Shown here piece after piece: positions 14,112 through 22,053 of a stretch of DNA of 28,792 bases; position 1 is the first letter of the stretch, and every line of letters starts with the position of its first letter. The stretch is taken from the NCBI GenBank assembly GCA_038241115.1, contig JBBRGA010000025.1, positions 1 to 28,792 on the forward strand, in the 5' to 3' direction. Source of the DNA: JANYJJ01 sp038241115 (GTDB lineage: Bacteria > Pseudomonadota > Gammaproteobacteria > Burkholderiales > Burkholderiaceae_C). The notes below the pieces were generated by a model. It worked only from the letters and a program-made list of their open reading frames with translations, made no database searches and had not been told where the DNA came from. The translations under genes and the position numbers were made by a program.

Positions 14112-16712
14112 ATGCGACTCGACAAGCTCACCACCCAATTTCAAAACGCGCTGTCCGACGCCCAAAGTCTGGCCGTGGCGCGCGACAACCCTTACATCGA
14201 GCCGCTGCACGTGGTCAGCGCCATGCTGGCGCAAGACGACGGCCCGAAAGCCTTGCTGGCACGGGCTGGCGTGAACACCACCAGACTGCAAACGGCACTC
14301 GACACCGACATTGCCAAGCTGCCCCAGGTGCAAGGCACCGACGGCCCTCAAGTTCAAGCCAGTCGCGACCTGAACAGCCTGCTGCAAGCCACTGAAAAAG
14401 AAGCCAGCAAGCGCGGCGATGCCTTTATTGCCAGCGAGATATTTTTGTTGGCCGTGGCCGACAGCAAAACCTCGATCGGCGTCTTGGCCAAAGAACACGG
14501 ACTGACCCGCAAGGCGCTCGATACCGCCATTGAAGCCGTTCGCGGCGGCAACAAAGTGGACAACGTCGACGCCGAAGGCCAGCGTGAAGCCCTGAAGAAA
14601 TACACGATTGATTTGACCGAACGCGCGCGCCTGGGCAAGCTCGATCCGGTGATCGGCCGCGACGACGAAATTCGCCGTGCCATTCAAGTGCTGCAACGCC
14701 GCACTAAAAACAATCCTGTGCTGATTGGTGAACCCGGCGTTGGCAAGACTGCCATAGTTGAAGGCTTGGCGCAGCGCATCGTCGCCGGTGAGGTGCCGGA
14801 GTCGTTGAAGAACAAGCGCGTTCTGGTGCTCGACATGGCGCTGCTTTTGGCGGGTGCCAAGTTTCGTGGCGACTTTGAAGAGCGCTTGAAATCTGTGCTC
14901 AAAGAAGTGGCGCAGGACGAAGGGCAGACGATAGTTTTCATTGATGAAATTCACACCATGGTGGGCGCGGGCAAAGCCGAAGGCGCCATCGATGCGGGCA
15001 ACATGCTGAAGCCCGCCTTGGCGCGCGGCGAGTTGCACTGCATAGGCGCCACCACACTGGCCGAATACCGCAAATACGTTGAAAAAGACGCCGCGCTCGA
15101 GCGCCGGTTCCAGAAGATTTTGGTTGGCGAGCCCAGCGTGGAGGCCACCATCGCCATCCTGCGTGGCTTGCAGGAAAAATACGAGGTTCACCACGGCGTG
15201 GAAATCACCGACCCGGCCATCGTGGCCGCGGCCGAGTTGAGCCACCGCTACATCACCGATCGCTTCTTGCCCGACAAGGCCATCGACCTGATCGACGAAG
15301 CCGCGGCCAAAGTCAAGATAGAACTCGACTCGAAACCCGAGGCCATGGACAAGCTCGACCGGCGCTTGATTCAGCTTCAAATCGAGCGTGAGGCGGTGCG
15401 CCGTGAGAAAGACGAAGGCTCCAGAAAGCGCTTTGGCTTGATTGAAGAAGAGATCTTGAAGCTGCAGCGTGAATCGGCCGACCTGGATGAGATCTGGAAG
15501 GCCGAAAAGGCCGCCGCCCAAGGCTCGGCATTGGTCAAGGAAGAAATTGACCGAGTACGTTTCCAGATTGATGAGTTCACTCGCAACGCGGAATACGACA
15601 AAGTGGCCGAGTTGCAGTACGGCAAGCTGCCCGACCTCGAGAAAAAACTGCAAGCCGCGCAGGCCAAAGAGCTGAGCAAAACCAAGCACAAGGGCAGCGC
15701 TCCGCAGCTTTTGCGTACAACGGTGGGCGTCGAAGAAATTGCCGAGGTTGTCGCGCGTGCCACCGGCATCCCAGTGTCCAAGTTGATGCAAGGCGAGCGC
15801 GAAAAGCTGTTGCAGATGGAGGCCAAATTGCATGAGCGTGTGGTCGGCCAAGACGAGGCCATCACGGCCGTGGCCAACGCCATACGCCGTTCACGATCGG
15901 GCTTGAGCGACCCCAATCGGCCCACCGGTTCTTTCTTGTTTCTAGGTCCCACCGGCGTGGGCAAAACCGAGCTGTGCAAGGCGCTGGCCGGGTTTTTGTT
16001 TGACAGCCAGGACCACATGATTCGCATCGACATGAGCGAATACATGGAAAAGCACTCGGTCAGCCGTTTGATCGGCGCGCCGCCTGGCTATGTGGGTTAC
16101 GACGAAGGCGGCTTTTTGACCGAGGCGGTGCGCCGCAAACCTTACAGCGTGCTGCTGCTGGACGAAGTGGAAAAGGCGCATCCGGATGTTTTTGGTGTGC
16201 TGCTGCAGGTGCTGGACGACGGCCGTCTGACCGACGGCCAAGGCCGCACGGTGGACTTCAAAAACACCGTCATCGTCATGACCAGCAACCTGGGCTCACA
16301 CCAGATCATGCAGATGGCGGGGCAAAGCGATGCGCTGATTTTCGACGCCGTCTGGGCTGAGGTGAAACAGCACTTCCGGCCTGAGTTTTTGAACCGCATC
16401 GACGAGACCGTGGTGTTCCATGCGCTGGATGCCAAGAACATCGAGAGCATCGCCAAAATTCAACTGAAGGTTTTGGAAGCGCGGCTGGAAAAGATGGACA
16501 TGAAGCTCGACGTGTCGGCAAAGGCCATCAAGGAATTGGCGAAGGCCGGATTCGACCCCGCCTTTGGCGCACGACCCTTGAAGCGCGCCATCCAGCAGCG
16601 CATCGAGAACCCGGTGGCCAAGCTGATATTGGAAGGTCGCTTCGGGCCGAAAGATGTGATTCCGGTGGATGTGGAAGACGGTGATTTTTCCTTCGAACGC
16701 GTGGTGCATTGA
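14112..16712 (+). CDS. clpB: disaggregase ClpB (Hsp100)
   Basis: Hexameric AAA+ machine that, with DnaK-DnaJ-GrpE, pulls apart protein aggregates after heat stress. The frame opens at 13977, but the ATG at 14112 gives the standard MRLDKLTTQFQNAL start with AAGGAGA 4 bases upstream, for 866 residues. It has an N-terminal Clp repeat domain (1-145), AAA1 with Walker A GEPGVGKT (206-213) and Walker B VFIDEIHTM, a coiled-coil M domain (about 405-525) that separates ClpB from ClpA, and AAA2 with GPTGVGKT and LLLDEVEKAH. It has its own sigma-32-like promoter at 14061-14088. Its stop overlaps a patatin-like gene, which would then be heat-induced with it. Confidence 0.97.
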   Translation: MRLDKLTTQFQNALSDAQSLAVARDNPYIEPLHVVSAMLAQDDGPKALLARAGVNTTRLQTALDTDIAKLPQVQGTDGPQVQASRDLNSLLQATEKEASKRGDAFIASEIFLLAVADSKTSIGVLAKEHGLTRKALDTAIEAVRGGNKVDNVDAEGQREALKKYTIDLTERARLGKLDPVIGRDDEIRRAIQVLQRRTKNNPVLIGEPGVGKTAIVEGLAQRIVAGEVPESLKNKRVLVLDMALLLAGAKFRGDFEERLKSVLKEVAQDEGQTIVFIDEIHTMVGAGKAEGAIDAGNMLKPALARGELHCIGATTLAEYRKYVEKDAALERRFQKILVGEPSVEATIAILRGLQEKYEVHHGVEITDPAIVAAAELSHRYITDRFLPDKAIDLIDEAAAKVKIELDSKPEAMDKLDRRLIQLQIEREAVRREKDEGSRKRFGLIEEEILKLQRESADLDEIWKAEKAAAQGSALVKEEIDRVRFQIDEFTRNAEYDKVAELQYGKLPDLEKKLQAAQAKELSKTKHKGSAPQLLRTTVGVEEIAEVVARATGIPVSKLMQGEREKLLQMEAKLHERVVGQDEAITAVANAIRRSRSGLSDPNRPTGSFLFLGPTGVGKTELCKALAGFLFDSQDHMIRIDMSEYMEKHSVSRLIGAPPGYVGYDEGGFLTEAVRRKPYSVLLLDEVEKAHPDVFGVLLQVLDDGRLTDGQGRTVDFKNTVIVMTSNLGSHQIMQMAGQSDALIFDAVWAEVKQHFRPEFLNRIDETVVFHALDAKNIESIAKIQLKVLEARLEKMDMKLDVSAKAIKELAKAGFDPAFGARPLKRAIQQRIENPVAKLILEGRFGPKDVIPVDVEDGDFSFERVVH

Positions 16713-17794
16713 GTTCAGGGCCGCGCGCGCTTGAGATTCACGCCGGGCCGCGCGCGCTGGCTCTGCTGCGCGAACGCGCACTCCAAGCCAGCGACGTTCG
16801 CGCCGTGTCTGCGGCCGCCGGTGGCCCCAAAGGCTTGGTGCTCAATCACATCGACCAATTTTTGTTTGGCCACTGGCTGAAGCAAAGCCCGCACGTCTTG
16901 CATTTGCTGGGTGCGTCGATAGGCGCGTGGCGCATGGCGGCTGGATGCACAGACGATCCGGTGCAGAGTTTTGCAGAGCTGGCCAAGGGCTATATCGCGC
17001 AGGACTATCCGCATTCACCGGGCAAGGCTCCCAAAGCTGCGGACGTGAGCAAGCATTTTGGCGAGTCATTGGCGGCAGCATTTGCAGGGCAGCAGCAAGC
17101 GGTGCTCAGTCACCCGCGACTGCGGCTTCATGTGTTCACCAGCCGGGGCCGTCATGTGCTGCGTCGCCAAGGCAAGCTGCGCACGCCGCTGGGCTATGCG
17201 GGCGCATTTGCCGCCAATGTCCTGCACCGCAAGGCTTTGGGTGGATGGTTGGAGCGCGTGGTTTTTTCTGACCCGCGCGACGCGCTGCCGGTGCCGTTGA
17301 CTGACTTTCGCAGCCACACCGCCGCGTTGAACTCAGCCAATTTGCTGCCCAGCATCCAGGCCAGCTGCGCCATCCCGTTTTGGCTGGACGCGGTGCACGA
17401 CATTCCCAATGCGCCGCGCGGTGCCTATTGGGACGGCGGCATCACCGATTACCACTTGCACCTGAACTACGCTGCCATGGCACAAGGCGTGGTGCTGTAC
17501 CCGCACTTCCAGAGCAGTGTGATCCCGGGTTGGTTGGACAAGGGTTTAAAGCGCCGCCATGTGGCCACACCCGCGCTGGACAACGTGGTGCTGCTGTCGC
17601 CCAAGCCTGAGTGGATCGCAACATTGCCCAATGGCAAGCTGCCTGACCGCAGTGATTTCACCCACTACCGCGACGACTTGGCAGGCCGAATCAAAGCCTG
17701 GACGCAAGCGCTGGCGGAGAGCAAGCGTTTGGCTGATGAGCTGAGTGAGTGGCTTGCCACGGGGCGGGGTGTGGAACTCAAGCCTCTGGCTTAA
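16709..17794 (+). CDS. patatin-like phospholipase family hydrolase
   Basis: Predicted serine hydrolase with the Ser-Asp dyad of the patatin family, acting on acyl esters such as phospholipids; the real substrate is unknown. In 361 residues it shows the oxyanion-hole motif GGPKG (38-42), the nucleophile elbow GASIG with S70, and the catalytic D242 in WDGGITDYHL. No signal peptide or membrane segment is evident, so it is probably cytoplasmic. The TTG at 16709 overlaps the clpB stop (TTGA), suggesting translational coupling and heat-shock expression. No other start lies near the conserved N-terminus. Confidence 0.82.
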   Translation: MSSGPRALEIHAGPRALALLRERALQASDVRAVSAAAGGPKGLVLNHIDQFLFGHWLKQSPHVLHLLGASIGAWRMAAGCTDDPVQSFAELAKGYIAQDYPHSPGKAPKAADVSKHFGESLAAAFAGQQQAVLSHPRLRLHVFTSRGRHVLRRQGKLRTPLGYAGAFAANVLHRKALGGWLERVVFSDPRDALPVPLTDFRSHTAALNSANLLPSIQASCAIPFWLDAVHDIPNAPRGAYWDGGITDYHLHLNYAAMAQGVVLYPHFQSSVIPGWLDKGLKRRHVATPALDNVVLLSPKPEWIATLPNGKLPDRSDFTHYRDDLAGRIKAWTQALAESKRLADELSEWLATGRGVELKPLA

Positions 17795-17901
17795 AACGCA
17801 GATCACCACGCATCGAGAAGTTTTTCAATCTTTTGTGCATCCAAGCCGCAACCGCCTGCGTAAGCAGGGTTGACGCGCCTTAGAGATGAAGACGCTCAAG
17901 C

Positions 17902-17929
17902 CGCCACGCACCGCTGGTCGTGGCGTTTG
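17902..17929 (+). other. hairpin before DUF4331 gene, weak terminator candidate
   Basis: Perfect 7-bp inverted repeat CGCCACG (17902-17908) / CGTGGCG (17919-17925) followed by TTTG. It could end the clpB-patatin transcript weakly or sit in the leader of the next gene. The 153 bases between the two genes hold no other clear signal. Confidence 0.35.
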
Positions 17930-17953
17930 TTCACACCACACGAAGGAATGAAA

Positions 17954-19510
17954 ATGCGATCTGCCCCGTTCAATTTGAAACTTGCAATCACTGCCTCCAC
18001 CGCAGTTTGCGCCGCCGTAGCCGCACTGTGCGCCACCAGCGCCATGGCCTCGAGCCACCGCGAAGCACCGTTCATCACCACCTCGCCCAAGGTCGATGCC
18101 AGTGACTTCTACATGTTCAACAGCTACGAAGCCGGTCGGGGTGCCTACGTCACGCTGATCGCCAACTACGCTCCTCTGCAAGACGCTTACGGTGGCCCCA
18201 ACTACTTCAAGCTCGACCCCAATGCGCTGTATGAAATCCACATCGACAATAACGGCGACGCCAAAGAAGACCTGACGTTCCAGTTCCGTTTCAAGAACAC
18301 CCTCAAAGGCATCACCTTGCCCATCGGTGGCGTGAACGTGGCCATCCCTTTGACCCAAGCAGGCGGCGTGACCGATCTGAACGCAGCAACCCTGAACGTG
18401 AATGAAACTTTCACCGTGGACGTGATGCGCGGGGACCGTCGCACCGGCGCACGCAGCTCGGTGACCAACAACGCCAACGGCAAGACCACATTCGACAAGC
18501 CGTCCGACAACATCGGCCCCAAGACCATCCCCAACTACGTGGCCTACGCCGGCAAGCATGTGTACGACGTGACCATTCCTGGTTGCTCCATGCCTGCCAA
18601 GCTGTTTGTGGGTCAGCGTCAAGACCCGTTTGCGGTCAACCTCGGCACCATCTTTGACTTGGTGAATGCGCCGCTTTCCGTCATTACCAATCCGAGCTTG
18701 ATCAATGCCGCGGGTCCTGGCGACTTGGCGGACAAAAACGTCACCACCTTGGCCATCGAAGTGCCAAAAACCTGCTTGACTGCGGCTGGATCGACCGACC
18801 CAGTGATCGGTGGTTGGACCACCGCCAGCTTGCGCCAGGGGCAGTTGTTGAACCCCAATCCGAAGAGCGGCTACCAAACCACCGCCGTTCCCGGCGGTGC
18901 ATGGACACAGGTGTCGCGCCTCGGTATGCCGTTGGTGAACGAGGTGGTGATTGGCTTGCCTGACAAAGACAAGTTCAACAGTTCGCAGCCCAAAGACGAC
19001 GGCCAGTTCGCCGTTTACGTGACCAACCCGACGCTGCCTGCGCTGCTGGAAATTGCCTTGGCCATCCCCAACACGGCACCCACCAACTTCCCGCGCAACG
19101 ATTTGGTCACCACCTTCCTGACGGGCATCAAAGGCGTGAACCAACCCGCCACTGTGACGGGCTCGGAAATGCTGCGCTTGAACACTTCGATTGCCGCCAC
19201 ACCTGAAGCCATGCAAAACCGCTTGGGCATCGTCGGCAATATCCTCGCCGGTGGTACCGACAACGCGGGCTACCCGAACGGTCGCCGTCCGAAAGACGAC
19301 GTCGTCGACATCTCTTTGGTGGCGGTGATGGGCGGTTTGTGTGTGGCCAATGGCGACACCGACGCGCTGAAATTCGGCGCGGCCTGCAAGCCAAGCGCCG
19401 TGCCGTTGGGTGCCACTGCATTCAAGTTGCACGACGCAGTCGATCAGGCCAAGATCACTTTGCTTCCCGGCTTTCCGTACCTGAACACGCCAATTCCTGG
19501 CTCGAAGTGA
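17954..19510 (+). CDS. secreted DUF4331 family protein
   Basis: A 518-residue protein of the DUF4331 family, whose function is unknown. The N-terminus is a classic Sec signal peptide: basic MRSAPFNLK, a hydrophobic run to about residue 25, and an AMA cleavage site near residue 32, after which the mature protein starts SSHREAPFIT, the hallmark of this family. I chose the ATG at 17954 because AGGA (17944-17947) is six bases upstream; ATG 17948 is too close to it. Acidic and glycine-rich loops (for example NNNGDAKEDLTFQF) suggest an extracellular, possibly metal-binding beta protein, but that is only impression. A small lipoprotein gene follows 10 bases later. The two form a separate unit, apparently unrelated to clpB. 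Confidence 0.85.
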   Translation: MRSAPFNLKLAITASTAVCAAVAALCATSAMASSHREAPFITTSPKVDASDFYMFNSYEAGRGAYVTLIANYAPLQDAYGGPNYFKLDPNALYEIHIDNNGDAKEDLTFQFRFKNTLKGITLPIGGVNVAIPLTQAGGVTDLNAATLNVNETFTVDVMRGDRRTGARSSVTNNANGKTTFDKPSDNIGPKTIPNYVAYAGKHVYDVTIPGCSMPAKLFVGQRQDPFAVNLGTIFDLVNAPLSVITNPSLINAAGPGDLADKNVTTLAIEVPKTCLTAAGSTDPVIGGWTTASLRQGQLLNPNPKSGYQTTAVPGGAWTQVSRLGMPLVNEVVIGLPDKDKFNSSQPKDDGQFAVYVTNPTLPALLEIALAIPNTAPTNFPRNDLVTTFLTGIKGVNQPATVTGSEMLRLNTSIAATPEAMQNRLGIVGNILAGGTDNAGYPNGRRPKDDVVDISLVAVMGGLCVANGDTDALKFGAACKPSAVPLGATAFKLHDAVDQAKITLLPGFPYLNTPIPGSK

Positions 19511-19520
19511 GAACACCGTC

Positions 19521-19769
19521 ATGAAAAAATATTTGGTGATTTCTTTGATTGCAAGCGCCAGCGTTTTGGCGGCCTGCGGCGGCAGCGACGATGCTCCGGT
19601 TGCAGACGCGGCCGGCGAAGCGCCCGCATCGGCAAGCGCTTCGTCCAGCGGTTTGGTGGCTTACTTGACCGAATTGAGCTTGGGCGATCCGAATACGCAG
19701 GCACAGGTCAGCGTCGCTTCATTCGCGCCACCCACGCCAGAGGACGCGCCCCCTGAAGTCTTGAAGTAA
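19521..19769 (+). CDS. small putative lipoprotein, partner of DUF4331 protein
   Basis: An 82-residue protein with no recognised domain. The first 19 residues are a lipoprotein signal: MKKYLVISLIASASVLAAC with lipobox LAAC, cysteine at residue 19. GGSDD follows, with no Asp at +2, so outer-membrane sorting is expected. The mature part is about 63 residues, rich in Ala, Ser and Pro, with a short SGLVAYLTELSLGD segment. It starts 10 bases after the DUF4331 stop and is followed by a strong terminator, so the two are almost certainly co-transcribed. A role in anchoring or exporting the neighbour is a guess. Confidence 0.72.
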   Translation: MKKYLVISLIASASVLAACGGSDDAPVADAAGEAPASASASSSGLVAYLTELSLGDPNTQAQVSVASFAPPTPEDAPPEVLK

Positions 19770-19796
19770 TCGCGGCGATCGTCGTCAAGTCGAACC

Positions 19797-19832
19797 AAAC
19801 CCACCCCAGCGTCACCGTTGGGGTGGGTTTTT
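19797..19832 (+). terminator. strong rho-independent terminator
   Basis: Perfect 12-bp stem AAACCCACCCCA (19797-19808) / TGGGGTGGGTTT (19819-19830), 10-base loop, followed by a T-run to 19832. It closes the DUF4331-lipoprotein unit. Confidence 0.92.
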
Positions 19833-19849
19833 CATTGGCATCGCTCGCC

Positions 19850-19855
19850 TACAAT
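19850..19855 (+). promoter_or_regulatory. -10 box of thrS leader promoter
   Basis: TACAAT is one mismatch from the -10 consensus and lies after the preceding terminator, giving a predicted transcript start near 19862, about 34 bases before the leader peptide. The -35 region falls in the terminator T-run and is not close to consensus. Confidence 0.5.
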
Positions 19856-19895
19856 CCAGTTGTCAAAGATCGATAATCAGAGCCAGAAGGAAACC

Positions 19896-19940
19896 ATGCT
19901 CACCACTGCGCGAACTACGTTGAACACCCACACGGTTTAA
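19896..19940 (+). CDS. threonine-rich leader peptide of thrS
   Basis: Fourteen codons encoding MLTTARTTLNTHTV and a TAA stop. Six of 14 residues are threonine (positions 3, 4, 7, 8, 11, 13), using ACC, ACT and ACG codons. AGAAGG at 19885-19890 is an ideal ribosome site five bases upstream. It is followed by mutually exclusive hairpins and a terminator before thrS, the layout of a ribosome-mediated attenuator such as thrL or pheM. Slow reading of Thr codons when charged tRNA-Thr is scarce would raise expression of threonyl-tRNA synthetase. Confidence 0.85.
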   Translation: MLTTARTTLNTHTV

Positions 19941-20012
19941 CGATCCGCGCTCGTCAACATCTTCCTTTTTCGTATCTTGACAAGCGCGGCTCAGCCCGCG
20001 CTTTTTTGTTTT
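19908..20012 (+). promoter_or_regulatory. thrS transcription attenuator (segments 1-4)
   Basis: Segment 1 GCGCG (19908-19912, inside the leader peptide) can pair with segment 2 (CGCGC within 19945-19951). Segment 2, CCGCGCT (19945-19951), can pair perfectly with segment 3, AGCGCGG (19983-19989), forming the antiterminator. Segment 3 with segment 4 forms the terminator: AAGCGCGG (19982-19989) / CCGCGCTT (19996-20003) with a 6-base loop and a T-rich tail to 20012. Segments 2 and 4 are the same heptamer, so the two structures exclude each other. A ribosome paused on the Thr codons at 19914-19919 covers segment 1 and frees segment 2; one at the stop codon reaches segment 2 and favours termination. 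Confidence 0.82.
19982..20012 (+). terminator. attenuator terminator upstream of thrS
   Basis: 8-bp GC-rich stem with a CTCAGC loop, followed by TTTTTT-G-TTTTT. It ends only about 14 bases before the thrS start codon, so it must be bypassed for thrS and the downstream genes to be expressed from this promoter. Confidence 0.88.
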
Positions 20013-20025
20013 TCGGAGCCAATCA

Positions 20026-21945
20026 ATGATTTCAATTCAACTCCCCGATGGGTCTTGCCGCGAATACCCCGGCCCGGTGACCGTCGCCGAAGTGGCGGTC
20101 AGCATCGGCGCGGGTTTGGCCAAAGCTGCCCTGGCTGGCCGCGTGGGGCAGGGCGATGAAGCGCGGGTGGTGGACACCAGTTTTCTCGTCGAACACGACA
20201 CTTCGCTGGCCATCATCACCGACAAAGACGCAGCCGGTTTGGAAGTTATCCGCCACTCCACCGCGCACTTGCTGGCATACGCGGTCAAAGAGCTTTTTTC
20301 TGACGCGCAGGTCACTATTGGCCCGGTGATAGAAAACGGCTTTTTCTACGACTTTTCATACAAGCGTCCGTTCACGCTCGACGACCTTGCTGCCATCGAG
20401 GCCAAGATGAGTGAGCTTGCCAAGAAGGACGAGAAAGTAATGCGTCGCGTGCTGCCACGCGACGAAGCCGCAGCGTATTTCAAGGGTTTGGGCGAGCTCT
20501 ACAAGGCCGAAATCATCTCTGGCATTCCGGCCGATCAAGACGTGTCGCTTTATCGAGAAGGCGCGTTTGAAGACTTGTGCCGTGGTCCGCACGTGCCCAG
20601 CACTGGCAAGCTCAAGCATTTCAAGCTGATGAAGCTGGCCGGCGCCTACTGGCGCGGCGACCACCGCAACGAGATGTTGCAACGCATCTACGGCACGGCG
20701 TGGGCCACCAAAGAAGACTTGGCTCAGCACCTGCACATGCTGGAAGAAGCTGAGAAGCGCGACCACCGCAAATTAGGCCGCGAGTTGGATTTGTTTCACA
20801 TTGACGAGCACGCGCCCGGCTTGGTGTTTTGGCACCCCAAAGGCTGGACCGTCTGGCAGCAGGTTGAGCAGTACATGCGTGCCGTGTATCGAGACAACGG
20901 CTACATGGAAGTCAAAGGCCCGCAAGTGTTGGACAAAGGCTTGTGGGAAAAAACCGGCCACTGGGAAAAGTACCGCGACAACATGTTCGTCACCGAATCG
21001 GAAAAGCGCGACTACGCACTCAAGCCGATGAATTGCCCGGGCCACATCCTGATTTACAAGCAGGGCATCAAGAGTTATCGCGACCTGCCGCTGCGCTACG
21101 GTGAGTTCGGTCAGTGTCACCGCAATGAGCCCAGCGGCTCGTTGCACGGCATCATGCGGGTGCGCGGTTTCACGCAAGACGACGGCCACATTTTTTGCAC
21201 CGAGGACCAAATTTTGGGCGAGTGCGTGGACTACACCGCGCTGCTGCAAAAGGTCTATGCCGACTTCGGCTTCGGTCACATCATCTACAAAGTGGCCACG
21301 CGACCTGCGGCACGAATCGGCTCAGACCAAGTTTGGGACAAGGCCGAATTTGCCTTGATGGAAAGTCTGCGCCGCTCGGGTTGCGAGTTCGAAATCTCGG
21401 CGGGCGACGGTGCTTTTTACGGCCCAAAGATCGAATACACCCTGAAAGACGCGCTCGGGCGCCAGTGGCAGTGCGGCACCATGCAAATCGATTTTTCGAT
21501 GCCTGAGCGTCTCGGCGCCGAGTTTGTCAACGAGTCAGGTGACCGCGTAGCACCGGTGATGCTGCACCGCGCCATCGTCGGCAGCCTTGAGCGGTTCATT
21601 GGCATATTGATCGAGCAATACGCCGGTGCCTTGCCCGCTTGGCTGGCTCCGGTACAGGTGGTTGTTGCCAGCATCACCGATTCGCAGAGCGAATACGCAC
21701 TAGAAGTGGCAAAAACGCTGCAAAAACAAGGAGTTAGAGTCACAACTGATTTGCGGAATGAAAAAATAAACCGTAAGATCAGAGAGCACTCGATGCAAAA
21801 GCTTCCGTACATCTTGGTCGTTGGCGACAAGGAAAAGGCAAACGGGGCTGTTGCGGTGCGCGCCCGGGGCAATCAGGACCTCGGGGTCATGTCAGTTGAA
21901 GCCTTCGCACAGAAGATCACCTCCGACATTTCCCTCCGTACTTGA
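20026..21945 (+). CDS. thrS: threonyl-tRNA synthetase
   Basis: Class II synthetase charging tRNA-Thr, with editing of mischarged serine. The 639-residue length is typical. It has an N-terminal TGS domain (1-62), an editing domain with the HSTAH motif (H77/H81), a catalytic core with zinc ligand C337 in MNCPGH and motif 2 FGQCHRNEPSG, and a C-terminal anticodon-binding domain (about 540-639). The start MISIQLPDGS has CGGAG upstream. It is the first structural gene of the thrS-infC-rpmI-rplT-pheST-ihfA cluster and lies directly behind a Thr-peptide attenuator, unlike E. coli thrS, which is autoregulated at translation. Confidence 0.98.
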   Translation: MISIQLPDGSCREYPGPVTVAEVAVSIGAGLAKAALAGRVGQGDEARVVDTSFLVEHDTSLAIITDKDAAGLEVIRHSTAHLLAYAVKELFSDAQVTIGPVIENGFFYDFSYKRPFTLDDLAAIEAKMSELAKKDEKVMRRVLPRDEAAAYFKGLGELYKAEIISGIPADQDVSLYREGAFEDLCRGPHVPSTGKLKHFKLMKLAGAYWRGDHRNEMLQRIYGTAWATKEDLAQHLHMLEEAEKRDHRKLGRELDLFHIDEHAPGLVFWHPKGWTVWQQVEQYMRAVYRDNGYMEVKGPQVLDKGLWEKTGHWEKYRDNMFVTESEKRDYALKPMNCPGHILIYKQGIKSYRDLPLRYGEFGQCHRNEPSGSLHGIMRVRGFTQDDGHIFCTEDQILGECVDYTALLQKVYADFGFGHIIYKVATRPAARIGSDQVWDKAEFALMESLRRSGCEFEISAGDGAFYGPKIEYTLKDALGRQWQCGTMQIDFSMPERLGAEFVNESGDRVAPVMLHRAIVGSLERFIGILIEQYAGALPAWLAPVQVVVASITDSQSEYALEVAKTLQKQGVRVTTDLRNEKINRKIREHSMQKLPYILVVGDKEKANGAVAVRARGNQDLGVMSVEAFAQKITSDISLRT

Positions 21946-21949
21946 AGCG

Positions 21950-21955
21950 TTGACA
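21950..21955 (+). promoter_or_regulatory. perfect -35 TTGACA, possible infC promoter
   Basis: TTGACA occurs four bases after the thrS stop, but no good -10 is found 16-18 bases downstream. An internal promoter for infC here would uncouple it from the thrS attenuator. Weak evidence. Confidence 0.3.
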
Positions 21956-22013
21956 AGCAGCAGTTGCGTCAGCTGTTTCATTGTTGCTACGGGCACGCCC
22001 ATCCTCATTGTTT

Positions 22014-22036
22014 GAACGCCGCGTGCCTAGGCGTTC
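22014..22036 (+). other. stem-loop next to infC ribosome site
   Basis: Perfect 7-bp inverted repeat GAACGCC (22014-22020) / GGCGTTC (22030-22036) with a 9-base loop, ending four bases before the GAAAGG ribosome site (22040-22045) of infC. It may affect IF-3 translation; there is no T-run. Confidence 0.5.
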
Positions 22037-22053
22037 GTTGAAAGGTCTGAACC

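Noticed and set aside
14091..15851. 586-codon open frame on the - strand opposite clpB
   Set aside because: Composition (rich in His, Gln, Arg, Val) is that of an antisense shadow of a biased gene; clpB is unambiguous here.
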